DNA from: Demequina activiva
Lineage (GTDB): Bacteria > Actinomycetota > Actinomycetes > Actinomycetales > Demequinaceae
DNA length: 64,000 nucleotides
Assembly: GCF_016862815.1 (NCBI RefSeq)
Contig: NZ_BONR01000001.1
Span: forward strand, 868,001 to 932,000
Direction: 5' to 3'
In this document: piece after piece, positions 8,443 through 17,638 of the stretch
Layout of the letters: each line of letters starts with the position of its first letter
Numbering within the stretch: position 1 is the stretch's first letter
Program-made: the position numbers and the translations under genes
The notes under the pieces: generated by a model
What the model was told of the DNA's origin: nothing
The model's input: only the letters and a program-made list of their open reading frames with translations
Databases searched by the model: none

Positions 8443-9960
8443 GTGTCTGAGAAGTTCACCACCACCAACGCCGGGGCGCCCGTCGCCTCCGACCAGCACT
8501 CGCAGACCGTCGGCAACGACGGCGTCACCACGCTGACCGACCACTACCTGGTCGAGAAGCTCGCGCAGTTCAACCGTGAGCGCGTGCCGGAGCGCGTGGT
8601 CCACGCCAAGGGCGGCGGCGCGTTCGGCACCTTCACCGTCACCAACCCGGAGATCGCGAACTACACCCGCGCCGCGCTGTTCCAGCCCGGCGTCGAGACG
8701 GAGATGCTCGCGCGCTTCAGCTCGGTGGCCGGCGAGTCGGGCTCGCCCGACACGTGGCGCGACCCCCGCGGCTTCGCGCTCAAGTTCTACACCTCCGAGG
8801 GCAACTACGACCTCGTGGGCAACAACACCCCGGTGTTCTTCATCCGCGACGGGATCAAGTTCCCCGACTTCATCCGCTCGCAGAAGCGCCTTCCTGGCTC
8901 GCACCTGCGTGACAACGACATGCAGTGGGACTTCTGGACCCTCCAGCCCGAGTCCGCCCACCAGGTCACCTGGCTCATGGGCGAGCGCGGCCTTCCCCGC
9001 TCGTGGCGCGAGATGCAGGGCTACGGCTCGCACACCTACCAGTGGATCAACGCCGAGGGCGAGCGGTTCTGGGTCAAGTACCACTTCAAGAGCCAGCAGG
9101 GCGTGCACGGACTCTCGATCGACGAGGCGGCCCAGCTCGCAGGCTCGGACGGCGACCACCACATCCGCGACCTCTACGAGCACATCGAGGCCGGCGACTT
9201 CCCGCGCTGGGACCTCAAGGTGCAGATCATGCCCTACGAGGACGCCAAGGACTACCGCTTCAACCCGTTCGACCTCACCAAAGTGTGGCCTCACGGCGAC
9301 TACCCGCTCATCGACGTGGGCGTCATGGAGCTGAACAAGAACCCGGAGAACTACTTCGCGCAGATCGAGCAGGCGACGTTCGCGCCGTCCAACTTCGTGC
9401 CCGGCATCGGCGCGAGCCCGGACAAGATGCTGATGGCGCGCATCTTCTCCTACGCGGATGCTCACCGCTACCGCGTGGGCACCAACCACGCTGACCTGCC
9501 GGTGAACGCCGCCAAGAACGCGGACCCGCACGGGCACTCCTACTCGAAGGACGGCGCGATGCGCTACTCCTTCTCCTCCGCCTCGACCCCGGTGTACGCG
9601 CCCAACAGCACCGGAGGTGCGCACGCGGACGCGGAGCGTGCGGGCGACGCGGGCAACTGGGAGTCGGACGGCGAGATGGTGCGCGCCGCCGCGACCCTGC
9701 ACGCCGAGGACGACGACTTCGGTCAGGCCGGCACCATGTACCGCGAGGTGTTCGACGACCAGCAGAAGGCGCACATCCTGGAGCAGATCACCGGCCATGT
9801 GGGTGCGGTGAAGTCGGATGACATCCGCGAGCGCGCCATCCAGTACTGGACCAACGTCGACGCGGACCTGGGCGCCAAGCTGCGGTCCAACCTCGAGGCG
9901 GCCGGTGCTCCCGAGGAGGCCGGAGAGCCCGGCACCGGCTGGGAGCCCGCCCAGGTCTGA
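8443..9960 (+). CDS. katA: Monofunctional haem catalase
   Basis: A 505-residue clade-3-size catalase that converts hydrogen peroxide to water and oxygen in the cytoplasm. The distal His54 is in VVHAKGGGAFGTF, the distal Asn in NNTPVFFIRDG, and the proximal haem-ligand Tyr337 in RIFSYADAHRYR. The start is GTG 8443, preceded by AAGGAGAG at 8431. It is probably co-transcribed with furA 29 bp upstream. The gene ends in front of a long perfect-looking hairpin at 9969. Confidence 0.96.
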   Translation: MSEKFTTTNAGAPVASDQHSQTVGNDGVTTLTDHYLVEKLAQFNRERVPERVVHAKGGGAFGTFTVTNPEIANYTRAALFQPGVETEMLARFSSVAGESGSPDTWRDPRGFALKFYTSEGNYDLVGNNTPVFFIRDGIKFPDFIRSQKRLPGSHLRDNDMQWDFWTLQPESAHQVTWLMGERGLPRSWREMQGYGSHTYQWINAEGERFWVKYHFKSQQGVHGLSIDEAAQLAGSDGDHHIRDLYEHIEAGDFPRWDLKVQIMPYEDAKDYRFNPFDLTKVWPHGDYPLIDVGVMELNKNPENYFAQIEQATFAPSNFVPGIGASPDKMLMARIFSYADAHRYRVGTNHADLPVNAAKNADPHGHSYSKDGAMRYSFSSASTPVYAPNSTGGAHADAERAGDAGNWESDGEMVRAAATLHAEDDDFGQAGTMYREVFDDQQKAHILEQITGHVGAVKSDDIRERAIQYWTNVDADLGAKLRSNLEAAGAPEEAGEPGTGWEPAQV

Positions 9961-9968
9961 CCTCCACC

Positions 9969-10019
9969 GGGCCGATGCGCGGCCGCCCTCTGCACAGAAA
10001 GCGGCCGCGCATCGGGCCC
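9969..10019 (+). terminator. katA terminator-like hairpin
   Basis: GGGCCGATGCGCGGCCGC (9969-9986) pairs with 10001-10019 across a 14-base loop, with a single bulged G. The stem is extremely stable, begins nine bases after the katA stop and has no T-run, as is common for high-GC Actinobacteria. The left arm contains an exact copy of GGCCGATGC and the right arm a one-base variant of its complement. Confidence 0.75.
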
Positions 10020-10153
10020 CTGCGGCGTGTCCTCAGGTGGTGCGCTCCGCAGAGCCCTGGCACAATGGGCGACAGGATCCGGTGACCGCTCCCAGCGGCG
10101 CCGCGAGACGAGAGTCACCGGACGGCGCAGCGCGCCGCACCCCGGTCATGGAC

Positions 10154-10197
10154 CATCGGCCGGGCCGTCCCACCCCCCTAGGACGGTCCGGCCGATG
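10154..10197 (+). terminator. Second terminator-like hairpin after katA
   Basis: CATCGGCCGGGCCGTCC (10154-10170) pairs with 10181-10197 over 17 positions with one G-T wobble and a 10-base loop. The right arm carries GGCCGATGC; the left arm carries its complement minus the first base. No gene ends immediately before it, so it may back up the first hairpin or act on either strand. Confidence 0.55.
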
Positions 10198-10416
10198 CAC
10201 GTCTGCGGCCACCAGCCCCCGCGACGGGTCCGAGCCGTCACAGACGGGGACGGACCACCGAGGCGTGGGGAACCTCTCGCGCGTGCTCAGACGTTCGGGT
10301 ACGGTGGGCCGAACAGCGGTCGGGGCCGGTGACGATGCCCGGCGATCGCGCTCTCACCGGCCTCAAGTACCCTTGACACCATGCTCGTGCCCTCGCGCGG
10401 GCCAGGAGGAGACGTC

Positions 10417-11283
10417 ATGAATGCGGACGACCGCGCCACGTCGAGCACCAGCTCGACCTTCACGCCGCGCCCGGATGGCGCCGCGGCGCCCACGTCGCAG
10501 CCGCAGCGCACCTCGCTGCGCCCCATCACGGGAGAGGTTCCCTCCGGCCAGCAGCGCGCCGCCGCGCCGTCGTACGCGCCCGTGTCCGGCCAGCAGCCCG
10601 CGGCGTCGAGCGCGCAGGCCCCCACGACGAACGCGCCGTCCCCGTTCGCTCCGGTGACCGCACCGCAGCCCACGTCGGCGCCCCAGCCGTCCTCCGCGCC
10701 GCAGCCCACCAGCTCGCCGCAGCCGACGTCTGCCCCGCAGCCCACGCGCGCCTCCCAGCCCACCACGGGCGACCAGCAGTCCTTCGTGGGCGGCACGGCC
10801 GCCGGCGCGAGCGTGGGCGCCACGCTCGGCACGGGCTTCGACAAGATCAAGGGCTTCGCCATCAAGGCCAAGGACGATCTCACGGCAGGCGACGACATCC
10901 GGGCCTCCGAGCGCAGGGGCGGCCCGCGCAAGGCCCGCGTCCTCGTCTCCCGCATCGACCCATGGTCCGCGCTCAAGATGGGCTTCCTGCTGTCGATCGC
11001 CCTGGGCATCATGCTCGTGGTCGCCGTCTACGTGATCTGGTCCGTGCTGAACTCGATCGAGTTCTTCGGGCTGGCGAACGACTGGGTGCAGCAGCTGTTC
11101 ACCGCGGAGCAGGAGGTCAACATCATGCCGGTGTTCGACCTCAACAAGTGGATGGCGGCGTCCACCCTCGTCGCCGTGGTGAACGTGGTGCTGCTCACCG
11201 GGTTGTCCACGCTGGGCGCGCTGCTCTACAACACGGTCTCCAAGGTCGTGGGTGGCGTGTACGTCACCCTCACCGACGACTGA
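10417..11283 (+). CDS. DUF3566 membrane protein with Pro/Gln/Ser/Thr-rich N-terminus
   Basis: A 288-residue protein with a long low-complexity N-terminus containing tandem PQPTSAPQPS-type repeats (about residues 80-120), then a DUF3566 domain of two membrane helices around LLSIALGIMLVVAVYVIW and TLVAVVNVVLLTGLSTLGAL. DUF3566 proteins are typically encoded just after gyrA in Actinobacteria. Their function is unknown; the synteny fits here. An in-frame ATG at 10381 would add 12 residues, but ATG 10417 has AGGAGGA six bases upstream and is preferred. Confidence 0.85.
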   Translation: MNADDRATSSTSSTFTPRPDGAAAPTSQPQRTSLRPITGEVPSGQQRAAAPSYAPVSGQQPAASSAQAPTTNAPSPFAPVTAPQPTSAPQPSSAPQPTSSPQPTSAPQPTRASQPTTGDQQSFVGGTAAGASVGATLGTGFDKIKGFAIKAKDDLTAGDDIRASERRGGPRKARVLVSRIDPWSALKMGFLLSIALGIMLVVAVYVIWSVLNSIEFFGLANDWVQQLFTAEQEVNIMPVFDLNKWMAASTLVAVVNVVLLTGLSTLGALLYNTVSKVVGGVYVTLTDD

Positions 11284-11381
11284 CGAGCGCCCGCGCCAGG
11301 TCTGTCCGGCATCGGCCGCCACCGGTTTTGTCGCGCGCGTGGCGGTGCTGTATTGTTGGTCGCCGCGGCCTTCGCCGCAAC

Positions 11382-11455
11382 GGGCCCATAGCTCAGGCGG
11401 TTAGAGCGCTTCGCTGATAACGAAGAGGTCGGAGGTTCAAGTCCTCCTGGGCCCA
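11382..11455 (+). tRNA. tRNA-Ile (anticodon GAT)
   Basis: A complete cloverleaf: acceptor GGGCCCA pairs with TGGGCCC, the anticodon stem CTTCG/CGAAG encloses CTGATAA, and the T-loop reads GTTCAAG. The discriminator is A; CCA is not fully encoded (CCG follows). A possible promoter is TTTGTC at 11327 with TATTGT at 11351, spacing 18. Confidence 0.97.
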
Positions 11456-11468
11456 CCGAGGTGGTCGT

Positions 11469-11582
11469 ATGAAGAAGATCGTCGTCCTCGCCGCAGTGAT
11501 CGCGGCGGCTGCTCTCGCGTATGGGGCCCTGGCCCGTGACGCGAGACGCGACATCTGGGATGATGTCCACCACGAGTTCTGA
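11469..11582 (+). CDS. DLW-39-type micropeptide
   Basis: A 37-residue protein, starting MKKIVVLAAVIAAAALAYGA, lies between tRNA-Ile and tRNA-Ala. It has one hydrophobic helix, then a charged segment RDARRDIWDDV. Length, position between these two tRNAs and the D-I-W core match the DLW-39 family of small actinobacterial proteins of unknown function, with Ile replacing the family's Leu. A purine-rich GAGGTGG precedes ATG 11469. A membrane-anchored micropeptide is likely. Confidence 0.8.
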   Translation: MKKIVVLAAVIAAAALAYGALARDARRDIWDDVHHEF

Positions 11583-11598
11583 TCACTGATCGGGACGC

Positions 11599-11674
11599 GG
11601 GGCCTTAGCTCAATTGGTAGAGCGCCTGCTTTGCAAGCAGGAGGTCGGGGGTTCGATTCCCCCAGGCTCCACCA
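11599..11674 (+). tRNA. tRNA-Ala (anticodon TGC)
   Basis: Acceptor GGGGCCT pairs with AGGCTCC (one G-U pair), the anticodon stem CCTGC/GCAGG encloses TTTGCAA, and the T-loop is GTTCGATTC. The 3' CCA is encoded at 11672-11674, unlike the neighbouring tRNA-Ile. The Ile-Ala pair commonly marks this origin-proximal region. Confidence 0.97.
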
Positions 11675-11705
11675 TCCTCAGGCGCAGTGCGTGCACAATC
11701 TCCTT

Positions 11706-12158
11706 GTGACGGCACCCCTGACCCCTCCGCCGCTGGACGGCGGCCTCGATCTCCCGTACCTCGTCTACGGCACCCTGCGCGAGGGCGGTTCGAACGCCCA
11801 CCTGGTGACGCGCCACGGCGGCCGATGGACTGGCTCGCTCATCCTCGACGGCTTCGCCATGGTCGACGCGCCCGCGGGCTATCCGTACGTGCTTCCGCGC
11901 GACGGTGCGGCGGTGCGGGCCGAGGTCGTGATGCCACCGGCCGACGCACGGGCCCAGGTCTCCCTGCGCCGCGACCTCGACCTTCTCGAGGGCTTCACGT
12001 TGGGTGGGGCCGCGAACAACTACGAGCGCGTCCCGCTGACCTTCGTCGACCCACGGGACGGCGCGGACAGGTGGGGCTGGCTCTACGTGGCCGGCGCCGG
12101 GGCGCTGATCGACGGGCTGCCGGCGATCGAGTCCGGGGACTGGTTCGCGCGGCCCTGA
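11706..12158 (+). CDS. Gamma-glutamylcyclotransferase-like (AIG2/GGCT fold) protein
   Basis: A 150-residue protein with the family signature PYLVYGTLREGGSN near the N-terminus, where the YGTLR turn forms the substrate pocket, and a downstream LDLLEGF helix. GGCT-fold enzymes release 5-oxoproline from gamma-glutamyl peptides or amines; the actual substrate cannot be read from sequence. The start is GTG 11706: CACAAT lies at 11694-11699, six bases upstream, and there is no Shine-Dalgarno sequence, so a leaderless message is likely. Confidence 0.75.
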   Translation: MTAPLTPPPLDGGLDLPYLVYGTLREGGSNAHLVTRHGGRWTGSLILDGFAMVDAPAGYPYVLPRDGAAVRAEVVMPPADARAQVSLRRDLDLLEGFTLGGAANNYERVPLTFVDPRDGADRWGWLYVAGAGALIDGLPAIESGDWFARP

Positions 12159-12257
12159 GAGCCTGCCCCCGCGCACCCGACTTCGCGCATCGGTCGCATC
12201 CGACGTAGCCTGAGGAAGCCCGCGACCGCGGCGCACGAGGCCTGCAGAGGAGGCGCG

Positions 12258-13115
12258 ATGAGAGCGATCGCCTGGGCGGCAGCGTCCGCGCTGATGCTCG
12301 CCGCATGCTCGGGTGGCGAGGACGATGCTGGGCCCACGGCCAGTCCGAGCCCCAGCACCCCTGCCCCGACCGCCACCGACGCGCAGCCCGCGCCCCAGGC
12401 CGAGCAGCCGGCTGAGGGCGCGCCGGTGACACTGCTGGTCGACGGGGTCGCCCAGGACGTGACGCTGGACATCTGCAGCCTCGAGTCCGCCTACGACTCC
12501 ACGGATCCGCGGATGATGACGGCCGCGGGAGCGACGGGCTTCCCGGCGTTCGAGTTCACGCACTATCCGCCGGAGATCGTCGCGGCGGAGTTCACGGATG
12601 CCGAGGGCGCCGCGAGCTATCGCACCAACGAGCCGGACAGCTTCGACATCACCATCACGGACACCGGCGCGACAGGCACCATCGTGATGGGCTCGCTGGC
12701 GGGCCAGAACGCTGACATCACCGTCGAGTTCGCCTTCTCCTGCCCAGCCGATGCGGCGGACGGTGGCGACGGCGGTGAGGCCGGCGGCGATGCACCGGAG
12801 GTGGCGAAGGAGGGATACGTCGAGTGGGCGGGCGCACGCTCGGACCTGGACGCCTCCGACTTCGACCCGAGCGCCGGCACGGGGCTGTGCGAGACGCAGG
12901 ACGTCACTGGCCTCGAGGGCGACGACTACTTCCGCATCGCGACCACCCTCGACGACGGCACCGACTTCTTCCTGACGTCGGACGACGGCCTCGTGCTGGG
13001 CGACTCGTTGGCGCCCATCGAGACCACCCTCGCGGATCTCGTCAAGGACGGCCGGACCGTCACCGGATCCGCGGACACCCCCACGGGGCCGCTGAACTTC
13101 AGCTTCACCTGCTGA
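12258..13115 (+). CDS. Secreted lipoprotein with two related domains
   Basis: A 285-residue predicted lipoprotein. It has a short signal peptide ending in LMLAACSGG (lipid-modified Cys17), a Ser/Pro/Thr/Ala-rich linker to about residue 55, then two modules of roughly 100 residues. Each begins with a lone Cys (DICSLES; GLCETQD) and ends with an F-x-F-S/T-C segment (EFAFSC; NFSFTC), separated by a Gly/Asp-rich hinge. This suggests an internal duplication with one disulfide per domain. No known family is recognised. AGGAGG precedes ATG 12258. It is followed by the convergent glpK gene. Confidence 0.78.
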   Translation: MRAIAWAAASALMLAACSGGEDDAGPTASPSPSTPAPTATDAQPAPQAEQPAEGAPVTLLVDGVAQDVTLDICSLESAYDSTDPRMMTAAGATGFPAFEFTHYPPEIVAAEFTDAEGAASYRTNEPDSFDITITDTGATGTIVMGSLAGQNADITVEFAFSCPADAADGGDGGEAGGDAPEVAKEGYVEWAGARSDLDASDFDPSAGTGLCETQDVTGLEGDDYFRIATTLDDGTDFFLTSDDGLVLGDSLAPIETTLADLVKDGRTVTGSADTPTGPLNFSFTC

Positions 13116-13137
13116 CCGGGACGGTCACCGGGCCCCC

Positions 13138-14637
13138 TCAGTCCGCCCAGCCCAGCGAGCGGTCCACGCCCTTGTGCCACTGCGCGAAGGCGCGCTCGCG
13201 CGCCTCCGAGTCGACGCGAGGCTCCCACCGCGCCCCCTCGCGCCACAGGCTCCGCAGCTGGTCCATCGACTCCCAGAAGCCCACGGCGAGCCCGGCCGCA
13301 TAGGCCGCTCCCAGCGCCGTGGTCTCCGCGACCTCGGGCCGCACCACCGGAACTCCCAGCGCATCGGCCTGGATCTGCATCAGCAGATCGTCGACCACCA
13401 TGCCGCCGTCGACCTTGAGCTCCGTCAGCACCGTGCCCGTGTCCGCGACCATCGCGTCCAGCACGTCGCGGGACTGCCACGCGACGGCCTCGAGCGCCGC
13501 TCGAGCGATGTGGGCGTGGTTCGTGAACCGCGTGATCCCCAGGATCGCGCCGCGCGCATCGGAGCGCCAGTGGGGAGCGAGCAGGCCCGAGAACGCGGGC
13601 ACCAGCACCACGCCACCGCTGTCCGGCACCCTGCTCGCGAGCTCCTCGACCTCCGCGGCGGTCGAGATGATCCCCAGCGAGTCGCGCAGCCACTGCACCA
13701 GCGAGCCCGTGACCGCGATCGACCCTTCGAGCGCGTAGGCGAGCTCCCCGGACTCGAGCTCGTAGGCGACCGTCGTGATGAGGCCGTTGTCGGAGAACAC
13801 CGGCTGCGACCCGGTGTTGAGGAGCACGAAGTTGCCCGTCCCGTAGGTGTTCTTCGACTCTCCCGCCGCGAACGCCGCCTGCCCGAAGGTCGCAGCCTGC
13901 TGGTCGCCCAGGATTCCCGTGATGGGCACCTCCCGCAGGAGGCTGGTCTGGCTGACCCGGCCGAACGCATCCGAGGAGGTGCGGATGTCCGGCAGGCACG
14001 CGAGCGGCACGTCGAACAGCGCGAGCATGGTGTCGCTCCACTGCCGGTTGCGCAGGTCCATGAGCAGCGTGCGCGACGCATTGGTGACGTCCGTCGCGTG
14101 GACGCCGCCGTCCGGGCCGCCGGTGAGGTTCCACAGCAGCCAGCTGTCGATGGTCCCCACGAGGATCTCCCCGCGCTCCGCGCGCGCCTGGCCCTCGTCC
14201 ACGTGGTCCAGCAGCCAGCGAATCTTGGAGGCGGAGAAGTACGCGTCGAGCGGCAGCCCCGTCTCCTGCACGAACGCATGGCGCCCGTGCTCCTGCGTGA
14301 GCCGGTCGATCAGCGGCTGCGTGCGCGTGTCCTGCCACACGATCGCCGGATGCACGGGAGTGCCGGTCGAGGGATCCCACGCCACCACGGTCTCGCGCTG
14401 GTTGGTGATCCCCACCGCCGCGATGTCGTGACGGGTCAGCGACGCGCGAGCCAGGGCGAGCGCGACCGACTCCCGCACGTTCTCCCAGATCTCCAGCGGA
14501 TCGTGCTCGACCCAGCCGGGCTGGGGAAAGTGCTGACGATGCTCCACCTGGCCGGTGGCGATGACCGTCGCCGACTCGTCGAACACGAGCGCGCGCGAGC
14601 TGGTGGTGCCCTGATCGATGGCCACGATGCACGTCAC
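13138..14637 (-). CDS. glpK: Glycerol kinase
   Basis: A 499-residue FGGY-family kinase that phosphorylates glycerol to sn-glycerol-3-phosphate with ATP. Signatures: ATP-binding [17 protein letters not shown] at the N-terminus, GNFVLLNTG and [20 protein letters not shown] in the C-terminal half, and [13 protein letters not shown] near the end. The start is GTG 14637, six bases from an AAGGAG. Longer upstream frames were rejected because they read into the divergent promoter region. It is divergent from glpD across 118 bp, so one control region can serve both. No glpF gene is present here. Confidence 0.95.
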   Translation of the reverse strand: MTCIVAIDQGTTSSRALVFDESATVIATGQVEHRQHFPQPGWVEHDPLEIWENVRESVALALARASLTRHDIAAVGITNQRETVVAWDPSTGTPVHPAIVWQDTRTQPLIDRLTQEHGRHAFVQETGLPLDAYFSASKIRWLLDHVDEGQARAERGEILVGTIDSWLLWNLTGGPDGGVHATDVTNASRTLLMDLRNRQWSDTMLALFDVPLACLPDIRTSSDAFGRVSQTSLLREVPITGILGDQQAATFGQAAFAAGESKNTYGTGNFVLLNTGSQPVFSDNGLITTVAYELESGELAYALEGSIAVTGSLVQWLRDSLGIISTAAEVEELASRVPDSGGVVLVPAFSGLLAPHWRSDARGAILGITRFTNHAHIARAALEAVAWQSRDVLDAMVADTGTVLTELKVDGGMVVDDLLMQIQADALGVPVVRPEVAETTALGAAYAAGLAVGFWESMDQLRSLWREGARWEPRVDSEARERAFAQWHKGVDRSLGWAD

Positions 14638-14755
14638 GATGGGCTCCTTCGCTCGCTCTCCCTCCCACGAACCTACGGGCACCGGCGGGTGAGGCGCCAC
14701 CGCGATGCTGCCTCCACCATTGCGCACCGGGGCGCGTGGTGATGAGGTGGAAGGC

Positions 14756-16447
14756 ATGACGGACAGACTCGCGAGCAGCATCGCCGGCGGGGCGCGCCCC
14801 ACGGTGCTGGTGATCGGCGGCGGCATCAACGGACTCGCCGTGTTCCGCGACCTGTGTCTGCAGGGAGTGGACGCTGTCCTGGTCGAGCGCGGCGATATCT
14901 CTGCCGGCGCATCGGCCGCCTCGAGCCGCATGGTGCACGGCGGGCTGCGCTATCTGGAGTACGGCGAGCTGCGGCTGGTGCGAGAGTCGGTGCAGGAGCG
15001 CAACCGACTGCTGCGCAACGCCGCTCACCACGTCGCGCCGCTTCCCACGACCATCCCGCTGCGCCGCTACTGGTCCGGCCTGCTCACGGCGCCGCTGCGG
15101 CTGCTGCGCCTGACCCGCTCCGCCCACCACAGCGAGAGAGGCGCCGTGCTGGTCAAGGTGGGCCTGCTCGCGTATGACGCGTTCTCCGGCGCTGGCGGGC
15201 CGGTGCCGCGCCACGAGTTCCGCGGGCGGCGGCGCTCGCACCAGATGTTCCCGGCTCTCGCGCCGGAGGTCCGCTGCACGGCGACGTACTTCGATGCCGC
15301 CGTCGCGCAGCCCGAGCGCGTGGCGATCGACCTGCTGAGGGATGCGCTCGAGGCCAACCCGCGCTCGCGAGCGGTCACCTACGCGGAGGTGACGGGCGTG
15401 GAGCCGGAGGGCGCCGTGGTCACGGACGCCGAGACGGGCGAGACCGTGGTGGTGGACGCGAACGTGATCGTGAACGCCTCAGGCCCCTGGACGGACCTGA
15501 CGAACGCAGCCCTGGGCGAGCCCACCGCGTGGATGGGCGGCACCAAGGGCTCGCACATCGTCGTGGACCATCCGGAGCTGCTGGCGGCGACCGGCGGTCA
15601 CGAGATGTTCTTCGAGCACGCGGACGGGCGCATCGTGCTCATCCACCCCATGCACGGGCGCGTGATGATCGGGACCACGGACATCCCGGCGGATCCACGC
15701 GAGCCGGCCCGCTGCACCGAGGACGAGGTGCAGTACTTCCTGGACCTCGTCGCGGACGTGTTCCCTGGCATCACCGTCGAGCCCGCGCAGATCGTGTACC
15801 GCTTCGCGGGCATCCGGCCCCTGCCACGCGCTGACCGCACGGCGCCCGGGGCGGTCTCGCGGGACTACCGGATCGAGACGAGCGAGGACGCGCAGGGGCG
15901 GCTGCGGCTCAGCATCGTCGGCGGAAAGTGGACCACGTTCCGCGCGCTGGGCGAGCGGGTCGCGGATCAGGTTCTGGAGGCGCAGGGGCTGTCCCGGCTC
16001 CGCGACACCCGCGACGTGGCGATCGGCGGCGCCCGCGGGCTTCCCCTGAGCGCCGACGATCGCCTGGAGTGGGCCGCCGACCACCTGGCTGCTGCCGAGC
16101 CCGGCCGCCGCGACGAGCTGCTGCGTCGGTACGGGACGCGCGCGCCCGAGGTCCTCGACCATCTCCGCGACGGCGAGGACCACGCGATCCTGGGAGACCG
16201 GCTCAGCATCCGGGAGGTCGACTATCTCGTGGCAGCCGAGCATGCGCGGACCGTCTCCGACATCCTCCAGCGACGCACCTCGCTGGCCTTCGAGGGTCGC
16301 GTGACCCGGGAGGTGGTCGAGCGGGTGGCCGATGCGATGGCGCCCAGGATGGGATGGGACGAGGCCCAGCGTGCCCGTCAGGTGGCGCGGTGCGTGAGCG
16401 AGCTCGCGGATGGCCACGGAGTGGAGATCGGCTCGCCGGTGGGGTGA
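14756..16447 (+). CDS. glpD: Glycerol-3-phosphate dehydrogenase, FAD-dependent
   Basis: A 563-residue GlpD/GlpA-type flavoprotein that oxidises glycerol-3-phosphate to dihydroxyacetone phosphate and passes electrons to the quinone pool. The FAD-binding GxGxxG lies in [17 protein letters not shown], the family signature [16 protein letters not shown] follows, and the conserved GGKWTTFR occurs late. The C-terminal helical domain is complete. ATG 14756 was chosen because the preceding in-frame ATG at 14705 lacks a ribosome site. It is divergent from glpK, forming a glycerol-use unit that would also drain product of the glycerophosphodiesterase at 4.5 kb. Confidence 0.94.
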   Translation: MTDRLASSIAGGARPTVLVIGGGINGLAVFRDLCLQGVDAVLVERGDISAGASAASSRMVHGGLRYLEYGELRLVRESVQERNRLLRNAAHHVAPLPTTIPLRRYWSGLLTAPLRLLRLTRSAHHSERGAVLVKVGLLAYDAFSGAGGPVPRHEFRGRRRSHQMFPALAPEVRCTATYFDAAVAQPERVAIDLLRDALEANPRSRAVTYAEVTGVEPEGAVVTDAETGETVVVDANVIVNASGPWTDLTNAALGEPTAWMGGTKGSHIVVDHPELLAATGGHEMFFEHADGRIVLIHPMHGRVMIGTTDIPADPREPARCTEDEVQYFLDLVADVFPGITVEPAQIVYRFAGIRPLPRADRTAPGAVSRDYRIETSEDAQGRLRLSIVGGKWTTFRALGERVADQVLEAQGLSRLRDTRDVAIGGARGLPLSADDRLEWAADHLAAAEPGRRDELLRRYGTRAPEVLDHLRDGEDHAILGDRLSIREVDYLVAAEHARTVSDILQRRTSLAFEGRVTREVVERVADAMAPRMGWDEAQRARQVARCVSELADGHGVEIGSPVG

Positions 16448-16453
16448 ACGCAA

Positions 16454-16484
16454 CGGCGCCCCGGCCACGAGGGCCAGGGCGCCG
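16454..16484. terminator. Bidirectional terminator between glpD and the Ala-rich protein gene
   Basis: CGGCGCCC (16454-16461) pairs perfectly with GGGCGCCG (16477-16484), and an inner GGCC/GGCC pair closes the loop further. It lies between two convergent genes and works on either strand. Confidence 0.75.
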
Positions 16485-16499
16485 CAGGGACGGGTGCCG

Positions 16500-17549
16500 C
16501 TAGGAGGCGGCGCCGCCTGACTTCTTGGGAGTCGACTTGCGAGCCGTCGGCTTCGTGGCCGGAGCGGGCTTCTTGGCAGGGGCGGCGTCGGCCGCCTCGT
16601 CCTCCCACACGTCCTCGGCGTCGTCGAGCGTGCTCTCCGCGGCAGCCGTGGCCCGGTCACGCGCATCGTCCACCGACGCACGCACCTTGCTCACCTCGCT
16701 CGCAGCGGTGTCGCGCACCTTCGCGGCGCTCGAGCCGGCCTGGTCCGCCAGCTTCTTGCTCTGCTCGACCGCGGTGTCCTTGACCTTCGCGTAGGCGGGA
16801 CCGGCCTGGTCTGCGAGCTTCTTGCTCTGCTCGACCGCCGTGTCCCTGACGCGCTCGGCCGCAGGGCCCGCCTGCTCCTTGACCTTGTCGATGACCGGAG
16901 CAGCCTGGTCCGCCGCGGCAGAGGCGGCCGAGGCCGCAGCCTCGCCGGCCTTCTTCGCAGCCTCGATCGCCGCATCCGTCGCCTTGTTGACGTTGTCGCG
17001 CAGCTGCTGCTTGAAGTCGCCGTCGCCGGCGAGCTCCCACTCCTCGTCGTCGCCAGCCCACTCGTCGCGGCCCGGGTCGCGACGCGCCCAAACCACCAGC
17101 GCGGCGGCGGCGGCGCCTGCCAGGGCGATCGGGATGAGCAGCCGGCCCCAGCTGCGGCCCTGCGGCGTGTCGTCCTCGGCGGCGTGCTCGACGGCGCCCA
17201 CGGCCGCGGGGATCGCGGCTCCCACGATCGCCGCGTGTGCGATGTCCGCCCAGCGCGTGGTGGTCTCTCCGGCCTTGCGCACGTACGGCTCAGCCTTGCG
17301 GGCGCCCGAGTGGTACGCCTTCTTGGCCTTGGGCGTGGCCCACGCCTTGGCCTTGTCGTACTGCGGACCGGCCCAATCCTTGGCCTTGTCGTACTGCGGT
17401 CCAGCCCAATCCTGGGCCCGCTTGGCGGCTTCCTTGGCGGATGCTGCCGCCTGTTCGGCCGCGACCTTGGCGCTCGCGGCGGCCTCCTGAGCCTGCGCGC
17501 GGTACTGGTCCACGTCGATGTCGTCGAGGGGATTCTTCTTGCGTGCCAC
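16500..17549 (-). CDS. Ala/Lys-rich membrane-anchored repeat protein with histone-H1-like tail
   Basis: A 349-residue protein of unknown function. Residues 1-75 are helical, with a direct repeat of DWAGPQYDKAK. A single membrane helix lies in RLLIPIALAGAAAAALVVWARR. The second half contains tandem 22-residue repeats of the type DTAVEQSKKLADQAG..AKVK, resembling apolipophorin or LEA-type amphipathic helices. The end is a Lys/Pro/Ala tail (AKKPAPATKPTARKSTPKK) like bacterial histone-H1-like proteins. The start is GTG 17549 with GGAGG eight bases upstream. Basic tail plus membrane anchor could tether DNA or wall polymers; this is speculation. Confidence 0.75.
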   Translation of the reverse strand: MARKKNPLDDIDVDQYRAQAQEAAASAKVAAEQAAASAKEAAKRAQDWAGPQYDKAKDWAGPQYDKAKAWATPKAKKAYHSGARKAEPYVRKAGETTTRWADIAHAAIVGAAIPAAVGAVEHAAEDDTPQGRSWGRLLIPIALAGAAAAALVVWARRDPGRDEWAGDDEEWELAGDGDFKQQLRDNVNKATDAAIEAAKKAGEAAASAASAAADQAAPVIDKVKEQAGPAAERVRDTAVEQSKKLADQAGPAYAKVKDTAVEQSKKLADQAGSSAAKVRDTAASEVSKVRASVDDARDRATAAAESTLDDAEDVWEDEAADAAPAKKPAPATKPTARKSTPKKSGGAAS

Positions 17550-17638
17550 TGGGGTGCCTCCGTTTAGCAGGGGTGTCCTGACCTTCCATCTTGTCACTTC
17601 ACTGTGGGTAACGCGAGGGGCGTGCGAGAATAGTCCGC

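Larger units (their letters stand above)
9961..10416. other. Intergenic region with two large hairpins
   Basis: These 456 bp between katA and the DUF3566 gene contain no convincing gene. They hold two strong inverted repeats (9969-10019 and 10154-10197), each built around the iterated nonamer GGCCGATGC, then about 180 bp of G/C-rich sequence. A TACCCT at 10368-10373 is a plausible -10 for the downstream gene, placing the transcript start near 10380 and leaving a leader of about 37 bases with AGGAGGA before ATG 10417. Confidence 0.6.

Noticed and set aside
10381..10416. ATG 10381 as start of the DUF3566 gene
   Set aside because: TACCCT seven bases upstream would permit a leaderless start, but ATG 10417 has a perfect AGGAGGA at ideal spacing; the first is more likely in the short leader.
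13113..13127. TGACCG-GGA-CGGTCA as terminator between the lipoprotein gene and glpK
   Set aside because: Six-bp stem with a three-base loop overlapping the stop codon region; too weak to call.
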